NCBI GenBank assembly: GCA_018340805.1
Contig: JACMZG010001908.1
Location: 18,963,414 to 19,027,413, forward strand
DNA from: Microvelia longipes
Lineage: Eukaryota > Arthropoda > Insecta > Hemiptera > Veliidae
Direction: 5' to 3'
Length of the DNA stretch: 64,000 nucleotides
Shown here: one piece after another, positions 48,371 to 58,006 of the stretch
Position numbering within the stretch: the stretch's first letter is position 1
How the letters are laid out: every line of letters starts with the position of its first letter
Program-made: the position numbers and the translations under genes
Notes under the pieces: generated by a model
The model's input: only the letters and a program-made list of their open reading frames with translations
The model's database searches: none
Told to the model about the DNA's origin: nothing

Positions 48371-49845
48371 GTAAAAATGTGGCCATACATTTACTATGTA
48401 GAATAGGCTACCTATTCTAGCCTAAAGCAGCGTAGCCATAATTATTATTATAATAATATTATACTCTAATATTATTCCTTTTGTAAGGATGAATAAACAT
48501 TGGTTCATCAAAGAGTGATAACATTTATACTGCATTTCTTTGGAAATTATCCAGCATAATTCTTATGCTGAATTTATTCGACCGAACTATCCAAAAAACG
48601 TACATTTAGGTATTAACAGTGTTGAATCTTACCAACTATTAAAGAGGTAGCCTCGAATCTATCTACCTAAATCATAATTTCATTCATTTCTCTGATGTGT
48701 CTAGTCTTTGATGTTGGCTCCCTGTTTTTATATTTAGAAGTTATTAACCCCCGTAGAGGTTGTCAAAAATTGCCGATAGCTCAGTATTTCATGAGCTAGC
48801 GTTATTGTTAAAGTGTTCAACTAGCAATAAATCGCACCTCAGTACCCTTCATGTTACGATATTGCCTCTGCGCAAGGTTAACATTAATGTGGTCTCAAAA
48901 TAATCCCTTTAAAAATGTCTTGGATCTAATTATTGAGGTCTGTTTAGCCATTACTAGGAGAATTCGGTTGTTACAATCAGTGTCACATTCAAAAAATTGT
49001 ATTTTAGCTTTTCCTTTATACTTAGCGACAATTAAATTCAATTAATAGTTCTTTCCTAATTATTATTAATTAAACAATAAATTATATTTTGTATTGTAAT
49101 AAAATTAGCGATGATGCTGCATTCTAGTAGAAATAATATGAATTAGAAAAAGGGGATCTTTTCAAGTAGTGAGGGTTTAGTAGACTAGTATAAGCAAGGC
49201 GTTGCTCTCTTAAAGTTCCCTGCTATTCTCTCTCTTATACACTTATAGCCTCTCGCCTCTCGTAATCCTCTCTTGGGCTCTAGATTTCATCCCACTTACT
49301 AAACAACCTATCATTGTGCAGGTCTTATTATCTCAAGGCATATTATTACAGTTTATCGTTTTATGAGAATGGTGACATTATGAGACATTACGATACCTTC
49401 TCCTTTGTTAAAGGTGTAGGGAAATATGAAAATATTTATAATGGATATTGGTTTCCAGTTAACCAAATGGTAAATAAATAAATAGCATCAAATTATTGGT
49501 AATAATTTAGTAAATATTTTATACGGGTGTTCCGCAGGGCTGTATAATGTAACCGCTACTGTTCTTTGTAGATCCTTCTAGTTTCCCTACCTATGTAAAA
49601 CTTACCAGCTTAGTGTTAAGTGAACGTTCATTTAATTATTTGTATTAATTTTTCGTTATAATTAAATATTACTGTATCACTATCACCTATGACCACCTAT
49701 TACTTCGTGTATTATATTTAAATTTACAGATATCAGAAATATAACCTAGTTATTATGTAATTATAAACACTGTTAAAATATATTATTGCATTATTTCTCT
49801 CCCTCTAGACACTAAATAAAGTTTATTGCATTTCAGTTTTAATAT
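48371..49845. other. AT-rich DNA with one tRNA-like fragment
   Basis: No gene is supported. 48774-48842 reads CCGATAGCTCAGTATTTCAT, GAGCTAGCGTTATTGTTAAA, GTGTTCAACTAGC. The TAGCTCAGT-type A box and GTTCAACT B-box-like string are in the right order, but no cloverleaf closes, so it is at best a SINE head. Confidence 0.4.
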
Positions 49846-50099
49846 AATATATATATATATAATATAATAATATATCTTTAATAAAGATAAAACTATAATT
49901 CAGTAACACCTGAAATCGATGAACTGGACTTTACACATGATCAACCAATAAGCACTTAAAATTAGAGAATACACACACGCGCGGTATAAATAATATATAT
50001 ATATATATTATATATATATATATATATATAATATATATATATATAGATATATATATATAGCGTCTCCACCAATCTCGGAATAAGGTTAATATATAATAT

Positions 50100-50132
<33 letters not shown>
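49846..50132. repeat. Compound (TA)n arrays with a Penelope-like tail
   Basis: Several TA arrays (49846-49872, 49990-50060, 50096-50132). Between the last two, 50060-50089 reads GCGTCTCCACCAATCTCGGA, ATAAGGTTA. The same string lies at 53439-53467 beside the TA array that borders the Penelope-like element, so this is a solo 3' end of that family inserted in a TA tract. Confidence 0.75.
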
Positions 50133-50744
50133 CGACAATTTGACCGATTCTTTGATTAGTGGCCACTAGATAAGAAAAGAAGAAGAGCCCGTTAAAAAGT
50201 GGGATAATGAGACTGAAGACTGTACTGCTTGACAAAGATAGCAAGAGACAGATTAGCCTGGAAAAGAATGAAGAGATTTATAGTGATGTACTTACTAAAA
50301 TAGACTTAACAAAAATAATAATAAATAAATGACAAGAAAATAAAAATTAAACAAGGAAAATAAATAAAATGTAATAAGAAGTTAGTAAATTGCTAATATA
50401 AAGAAATATTTAAAAGAAATAAATAAATATAAATTAAAAAGAAAATAAACTTAACACCTATTGTGATATTCACCTTAAATTTTAATAAGATAAAAATTTA
50501 AATCCAAAATCCAAGGCAAATATATGTTAAAATTTACAAAATATTAAAAAAATAAAACTTATCTACAGAAAAGAAATGATCAAATAGTAGTGATTACTAG
50601 CCCCAAATGGAACTCTGCCTTTGGGCAACCACAGTTTTGCTGATTTCCGATTGTAAAAATATGAATAATTATGTATGTTTGTATTTTTTTTAATAAATGG
50701 TAATTATTATTATTATAATTCTCTTGGATGAACAAAACACGGAG
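50133..50744. other. AT-rich DNA, no gene seen
   Basis: A-rich on the plus strand. TTAGTGGCCACTAGATAAG at about 50157 resembles GGGCCACTAGACCC at 53730 in the Penelope-like 3' region, so part of this may be an eroded copy. Confidence 0.4.
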
Positions 50745-50920
50745 AGTCATGATCGTGTGTGTTTGTGTCAATGCGTAACAAAACGCAAAGACAGATCATG
50801 AAAACCACTTAAAACTTTATGAAAGTTAAAAAAATCGAATTATATTGATAAAATCTCAGTTTTTAGTTTGAACATTATACTTTTTGCACATACCACTCTA
50901 GTAGGTAAGGAAAAGTTAAT
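50745..50920 (-). repeat. Family A repeat, 5' fragment
   Basis: The plus strand reads TGTGTGTTTGTGTCAATGCG, GACAGATCATGAAAACCACT, TAAAATCTCAGTTTTTAG and TACTTTTTGCACATACC, then GGTAAGGAAAAGTTAA. This is the reverse complement of the family A microsatellite-to-5'-end region, strongly diverged. Confidence 0.5.
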
Positions 50921-51048
50921 ATGACACAATATAATTGTGCGAGAGACACCTAGGAAATGTAACAAGCAAAATGCAATGCTACATCTGGGAACTGTTCCAT
51001 CATTCGACATTCGTCATCATTGATGGCTCGACATAATGTCATGTCCCA

Positions 51049-51091
51049 CTCTGTTCGTTACGTCTAACTCGTCAGGGCGCCGGACAGAGCC
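51049..51091 (-). ncRNA. Hammerhead ribozyme, unit 1 (damaged)
   Basis: Same motif as the intact copies, with two lesions. One A is missing from the GAAA core (reads GAACAG), and one extra C lies between the GUC triplet and GGCGCC. Position 7 is C (CTGACGA), which the hammerhead core permits. Predicted inactive unless the indels are sequencing errors. Confidence 0.65.
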
Positions 51092-51362
51092 TGAACTCAC
51101 TCTGACCTTCAATTAATTCCGAAGAATATAATGTGAAGTACTTACCAGAGACGAGCTACCTCTCTTACCGCCATCATGCATGGCAAGCAAAACATATATA
51201 TCATTGATACTACCGAGTTTTGCAAAACAAGAATAGTTGACACAATATAATTGTGCGAGAGACACCTAGGAAATGTAACAAGCAAAATGCAATGCTACAT
51301 CTGGACTGTTCCATCATTCGACATTCGTCATCATTGGATGCTCGACATAATGTCATGTCCCC

Positions 51363-51406
51363 ACTCTGTTTCGTTTACGTCTAACTCATCAGGGCGCCGA
51401 CAGAGC
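51363..51406 (-). ncRNA. Hammerhead ribozyme, unit 2
   Basis: Core CTGATGA and GAAA are intact. Helix III (GCTCTGT with ACAGAGT) is intact, and the GUC triplet and GGCGCC are present. Helix II has one extra A (GTTAGACGTAAAC), which leaves a bulge. Confidence 0.75.
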
Positions 51407-51673
51407 CTGAACTCACTCTGACCTTCAATTAATTCCGAAGAATATAATGTGAAGTACTTACCAGAGACGAGCGGTGCTCTCTTACCGCCATCAGCATGGC
51501 AAGCAAAACATATATCATTTGATACTACCGTTTTGCAAAACATGAATAGTTGACACAATATAATGTGCGAGAACACCTAGGAAATGTAACAAGCAAAATG
51601 CAATGCTACATCTGGAACTGTTCCATCATTCGACATTCGTCATCATTGATGGCTCGACATAATGTCATGTCCC

Positions 51674-51716
51674 ACTCTGTTTCGTTACGTCTAACTCATC
51701 AGGGCGCCGACAGAGC
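51674..51716 (-). ncRNA. Hammerhead ribozyme, unit 3 (intact)
   Basis: Minus-strand order: GCTCTGT (51716-51710), C (51709, the cleavage-site nucleotide), GGCGCC (51708-51703), CTGATGA (51702-51696), GTTA-GACG-TAAC helix II hairpin (51695-51684), GAA (51683-51681), ACAGAGT (51680-51674). All invariant bases are present. GCTCTGT pairs with ACAGAGT (six Watson-Crick pairs and one wobble) as helix III. GGCGCC replaces helix I without a loop. Confidence 0.85.
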
Positions 51717-51970
51717 CTGAACTCACTCTGACCTTCAATTAATTCCGAAGAATATAATGTGAAGTACTTACCAGAGACGAGCGGTGCTCTCTTTCCTAGG
51801 TGTCTCTCGCACAATTATATTGTGTCAACTATTCATGTTTTGCAAAACTCGGTAGTATCAAATGATATATGTTTTGCTTGCCATGCATGATGGCGGTAAG
51901 AGAGCACCGCTCGTCTCTGGTAAGTACTTCACATTATACTTCGGAAAATTGAAGGTCAGAGTGAGTTCAG

Positions 51971-52013
51971 GCTCTGTCGGCGCCCTGATGAGTTAGACGT
52001 AACGAAACAGAGT
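51971..52013 (+). ncRNA. Hammerhead ribozyme, unit 4 (intact)
   Basis: Plus strand: helix III 5' strand 51971-51977, C at 51978, GGCGCC 51979-51984, CTGATGA 51985-51991, helix II 51992-52003, GAA 52004-52006, helix III 3' strand 52007-52013. Predicted self-cleavage is between 51978 and 51979. It is identical in motif to units 3 and 5. Confidence 0.85.
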
Positions 52014-52286
52014 GGGACATGACATTATGTCGAGCCATCAATGATGACGAATGTCGAATGATGGAACAGTTCCCAGATGTAGCATTGCATTTTGCTTGTT
52101 ACATTTCCTAGGTGTCTCTCGCACAATTATATTGTGTCAACTATTCATGTTTTGCAAAACTCGGTAGTATCAAATAATATATGTTTTGCTTGCCATGCAT
52201 GATGGCGGTAAGAGAGCACCGCTCGTCTCTGGTAAGTACTTCACATTATATTCTTCGGAATTAATTGAAGGTCAGAGTGAGTTCAG

Positions 52287-52329
52287 GCTCTGTCGGCGCC
52301 CTGATGAGTTAGACGTAACGAAACAGAGT
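52287..52329 (+). ncRNA. Hammerhead ribozyme, unit 5 (intact)
   Basis: Plus strand: helix III 5' strand 52287-52293, C at 52294, GGCGCC 52295-52300, CTGATGA 52301-52307, GTTA-GACG-TAAC 52308-52319, GAA 52320-52322, ACAGAGT 52323-52329. The cleavage site is 316 nt from that of unit 4, so cleavage at both sites would release a 316-nt monomer with ends suited to circularisation. Confidence 0.85.
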
Positions 52330-52508
52330 GGGACATGACATTATGTCGAGCCATCAATGATGACGAATGTCGAATGATGGAACAGTTCCCAGATGTAGCA
52401 TTGCATTTTGCTTGTTACATTTCCTAGGTGTCTCTCGCACAATTATATTGTGTCAACTATTCATGTTTTGCAAAACTCGGTAGTATCAAATGATATAAAA
52501 GTTAATAT

Positions 52509-53234
52509 ATTTAATTCTTAAGTGTCTTTATTTAAAAGAAAAAAATACTTGGACACTTGCAATAAAACAAATGACTTCTTGTAAAACTTTTGAAGTTAAA
52601 ATATAAAAAATATTAAAAAGTAAACCTTTGTACTCCTCTGTTTAACACAAGATTCGCAACAAAGTCAAAGGAATGTTGAGCAAAGATGTACTTGTCTGAG
52701 ACAAAGGCAAGTGTTATATTGAACATTTGTCTACTCGGCATGTCGCGCAGGGCCCCTCAACCCTGGAGGCAGAATATCAAAGCTCTACGAGCCCTCTAAA
52801 CAAGCAGACCCCTTTACCGTTTCCTCTTCTCTTGGACTTCTGTTGTTTTGAATTTTTATTCTTTGTATTTAACTCGTTCATTATTCTCTAGAGGTTTAGT
52901 TATATTTAGACTACTTTGTATTTTATAAAATTGCTTCTTTAATTGTTGTATTTTTTCTTTAACAAGCTAATTTAATATTTTTATCATTAGGAAGTAAAAT
53001 ATAATTCTTATGTACTATTTAACTACCTAAGAAAATTAGTTTTGTTTTTCTTAATATTCGCACTACAATTAAAATAATTAATATTAGGGATTTTTATGTT
53101 ACACTCTAAAAAAATAATGGAATAATTTGCAAATAATATTACATAATATATACCAAAATGTTTAAGCGAAATTTCAAATAAAATTATGTGATAAAATCCT
53201 CGCATGAAAGAGCAAATGGGATGATTCAATAATA
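52509..53234. other. AT-rich DNA, no gene seen
   Basis: No supported gene or repeat between the hammerhead island and the TA array. Confidence 0.5.
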
Positions 53235-53329
53235 TAATATATATATATATAATAAATATATATTATATAATAATATATATATATAATAATTATATTATAT
53301 ATAATAATATATATATTGATTCCAATAAT

Positions 53330-53411
<82 letters not shown>

Positions 53412-53436
53412 CATATAATATATATATATATTATAA
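53235..53436. repeat. (TA)n microsatellite, compound
   Basis: About 200 bp of TA dinucleotides with TAA phase breaks, directly adjoining the 3' end of the Penelope-like element. The element probably inserted into this array. Confidence 0.95.
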
Positions 53437-53510
53437 CGCGTCTCCACCAATCTCGGGATAAGGTTATGATAAAAACACAGCTTTACATGAAAACTATATA
53501 TTTATTTCTC

Positions 53511-53550
53511 GCCAACGTTTCGAATTTAACTACAAATTCTTCATCAGGGC
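53511..53550 (-). ncRNA. Hammerhead-like motif of the Penelope-like element
   Basis: Minus-strand order: GCC (helix I), CTGATGA (53547-53541), one extra A, helix II GAATTT with AAATTC around a 6-nt loop, GAA, ACGT as a minimal palindromic helix III, U as cleavage-site nucleotide, then GGC completing a 3-bp helix I. The layout is that of the small hammerheads known in Penelope-like elements, which act as dimers. The unpaired A after CTGATGA departs from the consensus. Confidence 0.65.
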
Positions 53551-54599
53551 CCTTTGCAACACAAGATAACATCAAATCTATTTAGATAGTGTAAAATGAA
53601 AAATAGATAAATTAAATAAGAATGAGCAATAACAAAAATAAACCAAGAAATTAGAGAACTGATTTAAATATTTTTATATAAATAAAATAAAACATTTTAC
53701 TTACGAATAATCACAGTCTTCATCTACTATGGGCCACTAGACCCATGCAAAATTTAAAATAAAAGTTTAAAAATATAAAACTAAGTCATTAATTTAAAAT
53801 AATTTGTCAAAAAAATGAATTAAAAACAAAGTAAAAGTTAAAACATTGAAGGTACAAACTAATAAAACATGATAAAATTAAAAATAAAAAAGTCAACAAT
53901 ATAAAAGCAGAAAAGTACAGTCAACGAAGGTTAAAATAGAAATGACAAACATGAAACTAAACTAAGAAGAAGTTTATGACAAGGCCTTCTATATCCAAGA
54001 CACAGGAGGCATTGGAAAAACTTAAATAACCTCAAATCAATGTAGCCAACATATATAAACCAAAGGATAATAAAAAAAAAATGTATATATATATATATAA
54101 AAAAAATAAAAATTAAATAAATATAATAAAAAATAATGATTAAGAATGATAATAAAAATAAATAAATAATAAAAACCCCCCCGACCTAAAGATGCACAAC
54201 AAGACCGCCACAAACCTTGTTCCTAGCCCCCCTTTAAAACTAAGATGCCACACCAAGGTACTGTCACTACCAAGGTCTCTTAGAAAAAACATCCCGCCTT
54301 CCAAGGTGCCACACCAAGGTTTGCCACTCCTAGTCTCCCAGGAAGAACAAAACGAAATAAATAATAAAAAATAAAATAAAATAAATTTAATAAAAATAAA
54401 TAAATAAATAATGAAATAAGTAAATAAATGAATAGAATAAAATAAAGTAAGTAAATAATTAAATAGAATGAAATAAGATGAAAAGACTATAACGGCTTTA
54501 TAATATGATTGTAACTGCCTAGACATCCATTTATATCAGTACGATAATTACAGGTATTACTTGTTTTTTGATATACAGCATTTCCAACCACTTTAATCT

Positions 54600-56665
54600 G
54601 CTCACAAGGATCAGAACGTAGGATAGTCATGTTTCTAAATCAAAGTGATGTTTTAAATTGAAAGCATGGATAGCCAAGGCAGTTCTACGCACATAGTTTA
54701 ACAGCAATACATCCCTTACTGAGTATTCATGTTGGTACTTCCTGCTTTTATTATATTGAGTACTTAACCCAATATAACAAGTATCACAGTCAGTACAATT
54801 AACACGGTATATAAAATTGGACTTTAATGGCAAAGGAATCTCATCTTTAAGAGGCCGTGAACAAAGAACGAATTTACTCTAGAATAAAGCGCAAGTTACA
54901 CCAACCTCTCTCCTTAAAATTTTAACCAAGATCCTCACTTAGACCTTTGACATAGGGTAACTTACTATAACGAACAACTGGGTTGTCAGTATTAACGATT
55001 GGCCCTGGTTGTTTCTGCGCAATATCAACATCATTAACCCAGACAAAGATTTGTCCCCATAGACAATTAATTAAACCAACCGGATACTTGTTTCTTATTA
55101 ACATATCTCTAACCAATAGTTTATTCTGTTTTAAAGGTGTTATCACTGATGATAATTTTGGTCATAAGATAGTGACACAATTTACTTTCTGGTGGAAGGG
55201 GTGGTATGATCAAACCAAGAAATCCTACCCGAACACAAGGCTTTTGATACCAATCCAAAACCAAACGACCATTTTCACTCCTAACACCTTAGTATCTAAA
55301 AAGGGTATGTCACCACTATCATTTTCTATTTCAAAAGTGAACTTAAGCGAGAGTGAAAACTATTTAACTTATCTACCACTCTTCTACTTATCTTTAGGAA
55401 TATAGCAAACGTGTCATCTACAAAGCTTTAAGATACATTATATATAGCTAACTGGGCCACAGTGTTTGATATAATATAGTTCATAGCTAACCTAGCCAAA
55501 GCAGGTGCTAAAGGAGATCCCATTTTGTACTCCAAACAATTGCTTATAAATTTGATATCAAAAAAAAGTAACCAGACGTTAACAAGAAATTCAAGATTCT
55601 AAGAACCTATCTTTAGGCATCTCAGTGAAAGCACTAATTTCAAACCCACCTTGTGGAAACTATTGCTAGGACCAAGTCATGAGGAATATTGGTAAAAAGT
55701 GCAACCACATCAAACGACACAAGTATGCAATCAGGTGGAACAACTACGTTGCTAATAGATCTTTAAATTCATAAGAATTTTTAAACTCGTATTGATGTGA
55801 ATTACAAACCTCACCTAAGATATCCCCAATGAACTTTCCCAGGTTGTAGGTTGGACTCAAAATACAACAGACAATTGGCCGCATGTCATCACCTTCCGAC
55901 ATGGGCTTGTTCTTGTGAATTTTAGGCACCCCATACAACCTGGGAGCCACAGCATTGAAAATTAAACGGCTCTCTCCAAATTGTTTAGAAATATACTTTA
56001 TCATTAACTAATTTCTCGAAAAAACCATTTGATTTTGTTTGGGTAAGTAGAAGTGGGATCCCTACCAATATTTAAGTAAGTATTTCCATCGGCCAAGTGC
56101 TGGTTCATTTTCTGTTGTACATTTCTCTCTTCATGGCTACTGTTTTGTTCCTTTATCGGCTCGAACAATAAAAATATCCTCATTTGCTGCCAAAAATTTC
56201 TTTTGGCCTTGTATTCCTTAATAATGGTGGTTTCAACAACGGTTTGATCAAGAGTACTTAATTTTCGACAGAAATTTGTCAATTTATTGACACAGAGACT
56301 ACGCACAGCATTCTTTTGTCCTCATCATCCTTTATGTTTCTGTAAAGCAAATCTCCAAATCAGCAATAAAGTCTTCAGCAGGAAGTTTCCTTTGCCAATA
56401 GGAAGACTAAACTTCTCACCACGACACAGACATTTCTTAACGACTTCCGGTATTTCGACATCTGTGCGATTAACAAAGCACTTATCAATCCACTCTATTT
56501 CTGTCTCGTTAGGAACGATGATCTCTTCCACCATATCTTGGTATTACCCCCAAACCATTCAAACTCTTTGTAAAAATTTTCTCGAACCATTAACTGGCTG
56601 TCTTCAAAATCAGCGATTACAGCAGCAGGAACCAAGTCTCTCAAAGCATTTTTACAGCTAAGGAA
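54600..56665 (-). pseudogene. Penelope-like ORF: reverse transcriptase + GIY-YIG
   Basis: The coding region is broken into frames by stops and frameshifts but collinear with Penelope-like proteins. Recognisable parts are listed here. The N-terminal region contains KNALRDLVPAAVIADFE and SLPIGKGNFL. The linker contains LADGNTYLNIGRDPTSTY. Reverse transcriptase contains RLYGVPKIHK near 55908-55942, then RPIVCCILSPTYNLGKFI, motif A LVSFDVVALFTNIP (catalytic Asp codon at 55711-55709), and motif C FVDD at 55424-55413 (usually YVDD). The IPFLDTKV block follows. The GIY-YIG domain (54833-54627) contains IYRVNCTDCDTCYIG and TALAIHAFNLKHHFDLE, with the Cys pair between the two halves of the signature that is typical of the family. 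The normal role is reverse transcription with endonuclease-primed insertion. The many lesions make this copy inactive, although both catalytic Asp pairs survive. Confidence 0.85.
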
Positions 56666-56749
56666 AAATATATAAAATATATAAAATAATATATAAATAA
56701 TAATAATAAAATATATAAAAAATATAAATAATAATATATATAAAAATAT

Positions 56750-57969
56750 TTTTTTTACTATATATATATATATAATATATATATACATATACGGATAATC
56801 TCTATAATAAAGAAAGATTAGGCGTAGTCGCTACTACAACCCTGCGGGCCTCTACTCTCTCTTTTCTTGTACATTTTTCTTTTTTTTTCTTGTGTACACC
56901 ATTTATTTATTAATTCTAAATTTAGATAACTAACTTAATATATAGATTAAATATGTATTTGCTCTCTCAAAACCCCGATTTGAAGGTAATTAATACTTGT
57001 GCGTGTCTCCATGATACTAGATAATAGTCAGTTAAAGGGACAGACAAGACTTGATATAATTGGATTAAATAAACTATATTTCACTACTTACACGTAGCAT
57101 ATTCATATTAAAAGCTAAAACATAGAAAAAGAAATCAATCTCTAATCATGCTACTGATATATAAATATTAATGGTATACAAATTTAATTTAGAAAATTAT
57201 AATAAGAAGAAAATTACAAGATAATCTGATTCATGCAAAGAAAATTATATACATAACGTTTAAATACATATAATTTAAATGTATAGAATTTTCTTCGTAT
57301 GAATACGAAAAGAAAAATCTGTTTTTATTATAATTTTCCATTTTTATACCTTTAATAATTATAATTGATTAGTGATTAGTGATTGTTACATTTTTCTATG
57401 TTTTAACTTGTAACATGAATATACTACGTGTAAGTTTTTTTCGCGCGGCTGAAAAGAAGGTACTTAACATCCTCAAAAAATATGTGAAATGATTTTTTTT
57501 CCGTCTGCGACAGTTTCGTAGTTTTTTACTGTCGGCGACTGTATTTAATTACAAAATTGTCGCTGGTCAAATTCCTCAAATGTCCACTAGGTTGGCGCTA
57601 GTAGTTTATTAAAAGGTTACCTTCCATGTTCTTCTTACTGTTTTTTTTCTTTTTTTTTTTTTTTCTGGAGGTCAACTGCAGGGTTATGTTCCTCCATGGT
57701 AGTTTAATTAAATAAGGTCTAAGAAAATGATTTGATATTTTTGGTTATAGAATAATAATATTTAGGTTTAAGTAAATATAGATGTTTTTAAATAAACAAT
57801 TAAACATTTTTGTTTTCGGAGTTTTGTTATTTTCGGAAAGTGAGTTATTAATTATTTATTATCAAGTGTTTCATAATCATGGATAGTGTGAAATTTTTGA
57901 CCAACGAGCCTTCGAACCAAGTGTACCAGCAAATTTTTGTACATTATACTGTTTTTCTTCTAAATTATT
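56750..57969. other. AT-rich DNA, no recognised gene
   Basis: It starts with a short TA array (56757-56795). 57480-57670 is moderately complex (GTCCACTAGGTTGGCGCTAG) but not recognised. An ATG at 57880 in fair context (AATCATGG) opens a short frame with MDSVKFLTNEPSNQVYQQIF, which soon runs into poly-T; it is not enough to call a gene. Confidence 0.4.

Positions 57970-57970
<1 letters not shown>

Positions 57971-58003
<33 letters not shown>
57971..58003. repeat. Poly-T tract (33 T)
   Basis: An uninterrupted T run. On the minus strand it could be the poly-A tail of a retroposed sequence, but no recognisable body precedes it on that strand. Confidence 0.9.

Positions 58004-58006
<3 letters not shown>

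Larger units (their letters stand above)
50933..52496. mobile_element. Hammerhead-bearing ~310-bp repeat island (retrozyme-like)
   Basis: Built of a unit of about 310 bp. Three units (the third incomplete) run in one orientation from 50933 to 51794, then a little over two units run in the other orientation from 51795 to 52496. The switch falls at CGGTGCTCTCT / TTCCTAGGTGTCTC. Unit landmarks: CACAATATAATTGTGCGAGA, GGAAATGTAACAAGCAAAAT, the hammerhead block, CTTCAATTAATTCCGAAG and GAGACGAGCGGTGCTC. The island is flanked by AAAAGTTAATAT at 50921-50932 and 52497-52508, which looks like a 12-bp target duplication. Every unit carries a hammerhead ribozyme motif, spaced 310-316 bp where measured. 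No unit has a conserved open frame. Size, tandem structure, ribozyme and lack of coding match metazoan retrozymes, which replicate through ribozyme-processed circular RNA. Mobility is inferred. Confidence 0.8.
53437..56665 (-). mobile_element. Penelope-like retroelement, decayed
   Basis: Minus-strand element. From its 5' side it has an N-terminal region (about 56660-56320), a linker (56306-56004), reverse transcriptase (about 56000-55200), GIY-YIG endonuclease (about 54850-54600), a long A/T-rich 3' region (54590-53560) and a terminal segment with a hammerhead-like motif. It ends with the string complementary to GCGTCTCCACCAATCTCGGG at 53440, which also occurs alone at 50060. The 3' region includes a non-homologous patch at 54180-54350 (repeated TGCCACACCAAGGT), perhaps a later insertion. 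The 5' boundary is uncertain and merges into an AT-rich tract at 56665-56800. Confidence 0.8.

Noticed and set aside
51331..51576. 81-codon minus-strand frame containing CFACH
   Set aside because: The CxxCH string looks like a haem-binding motif, but the frame is open only in one indel-bearing copy of the 310-bp repeat; the other copies have stops, so it is not a cytochrome.
54140..54526. 128-codon minus-strand frame rich in F, I and Y
   Set aside because: Low-complexity AT-rich 3' region of the Penelope-like element; no domain.
54983..55405. 140-codon plus-strand frame
   Set aside because: Antisense shadow of the Penelope-like reverse transcriptase and C-terminal region.
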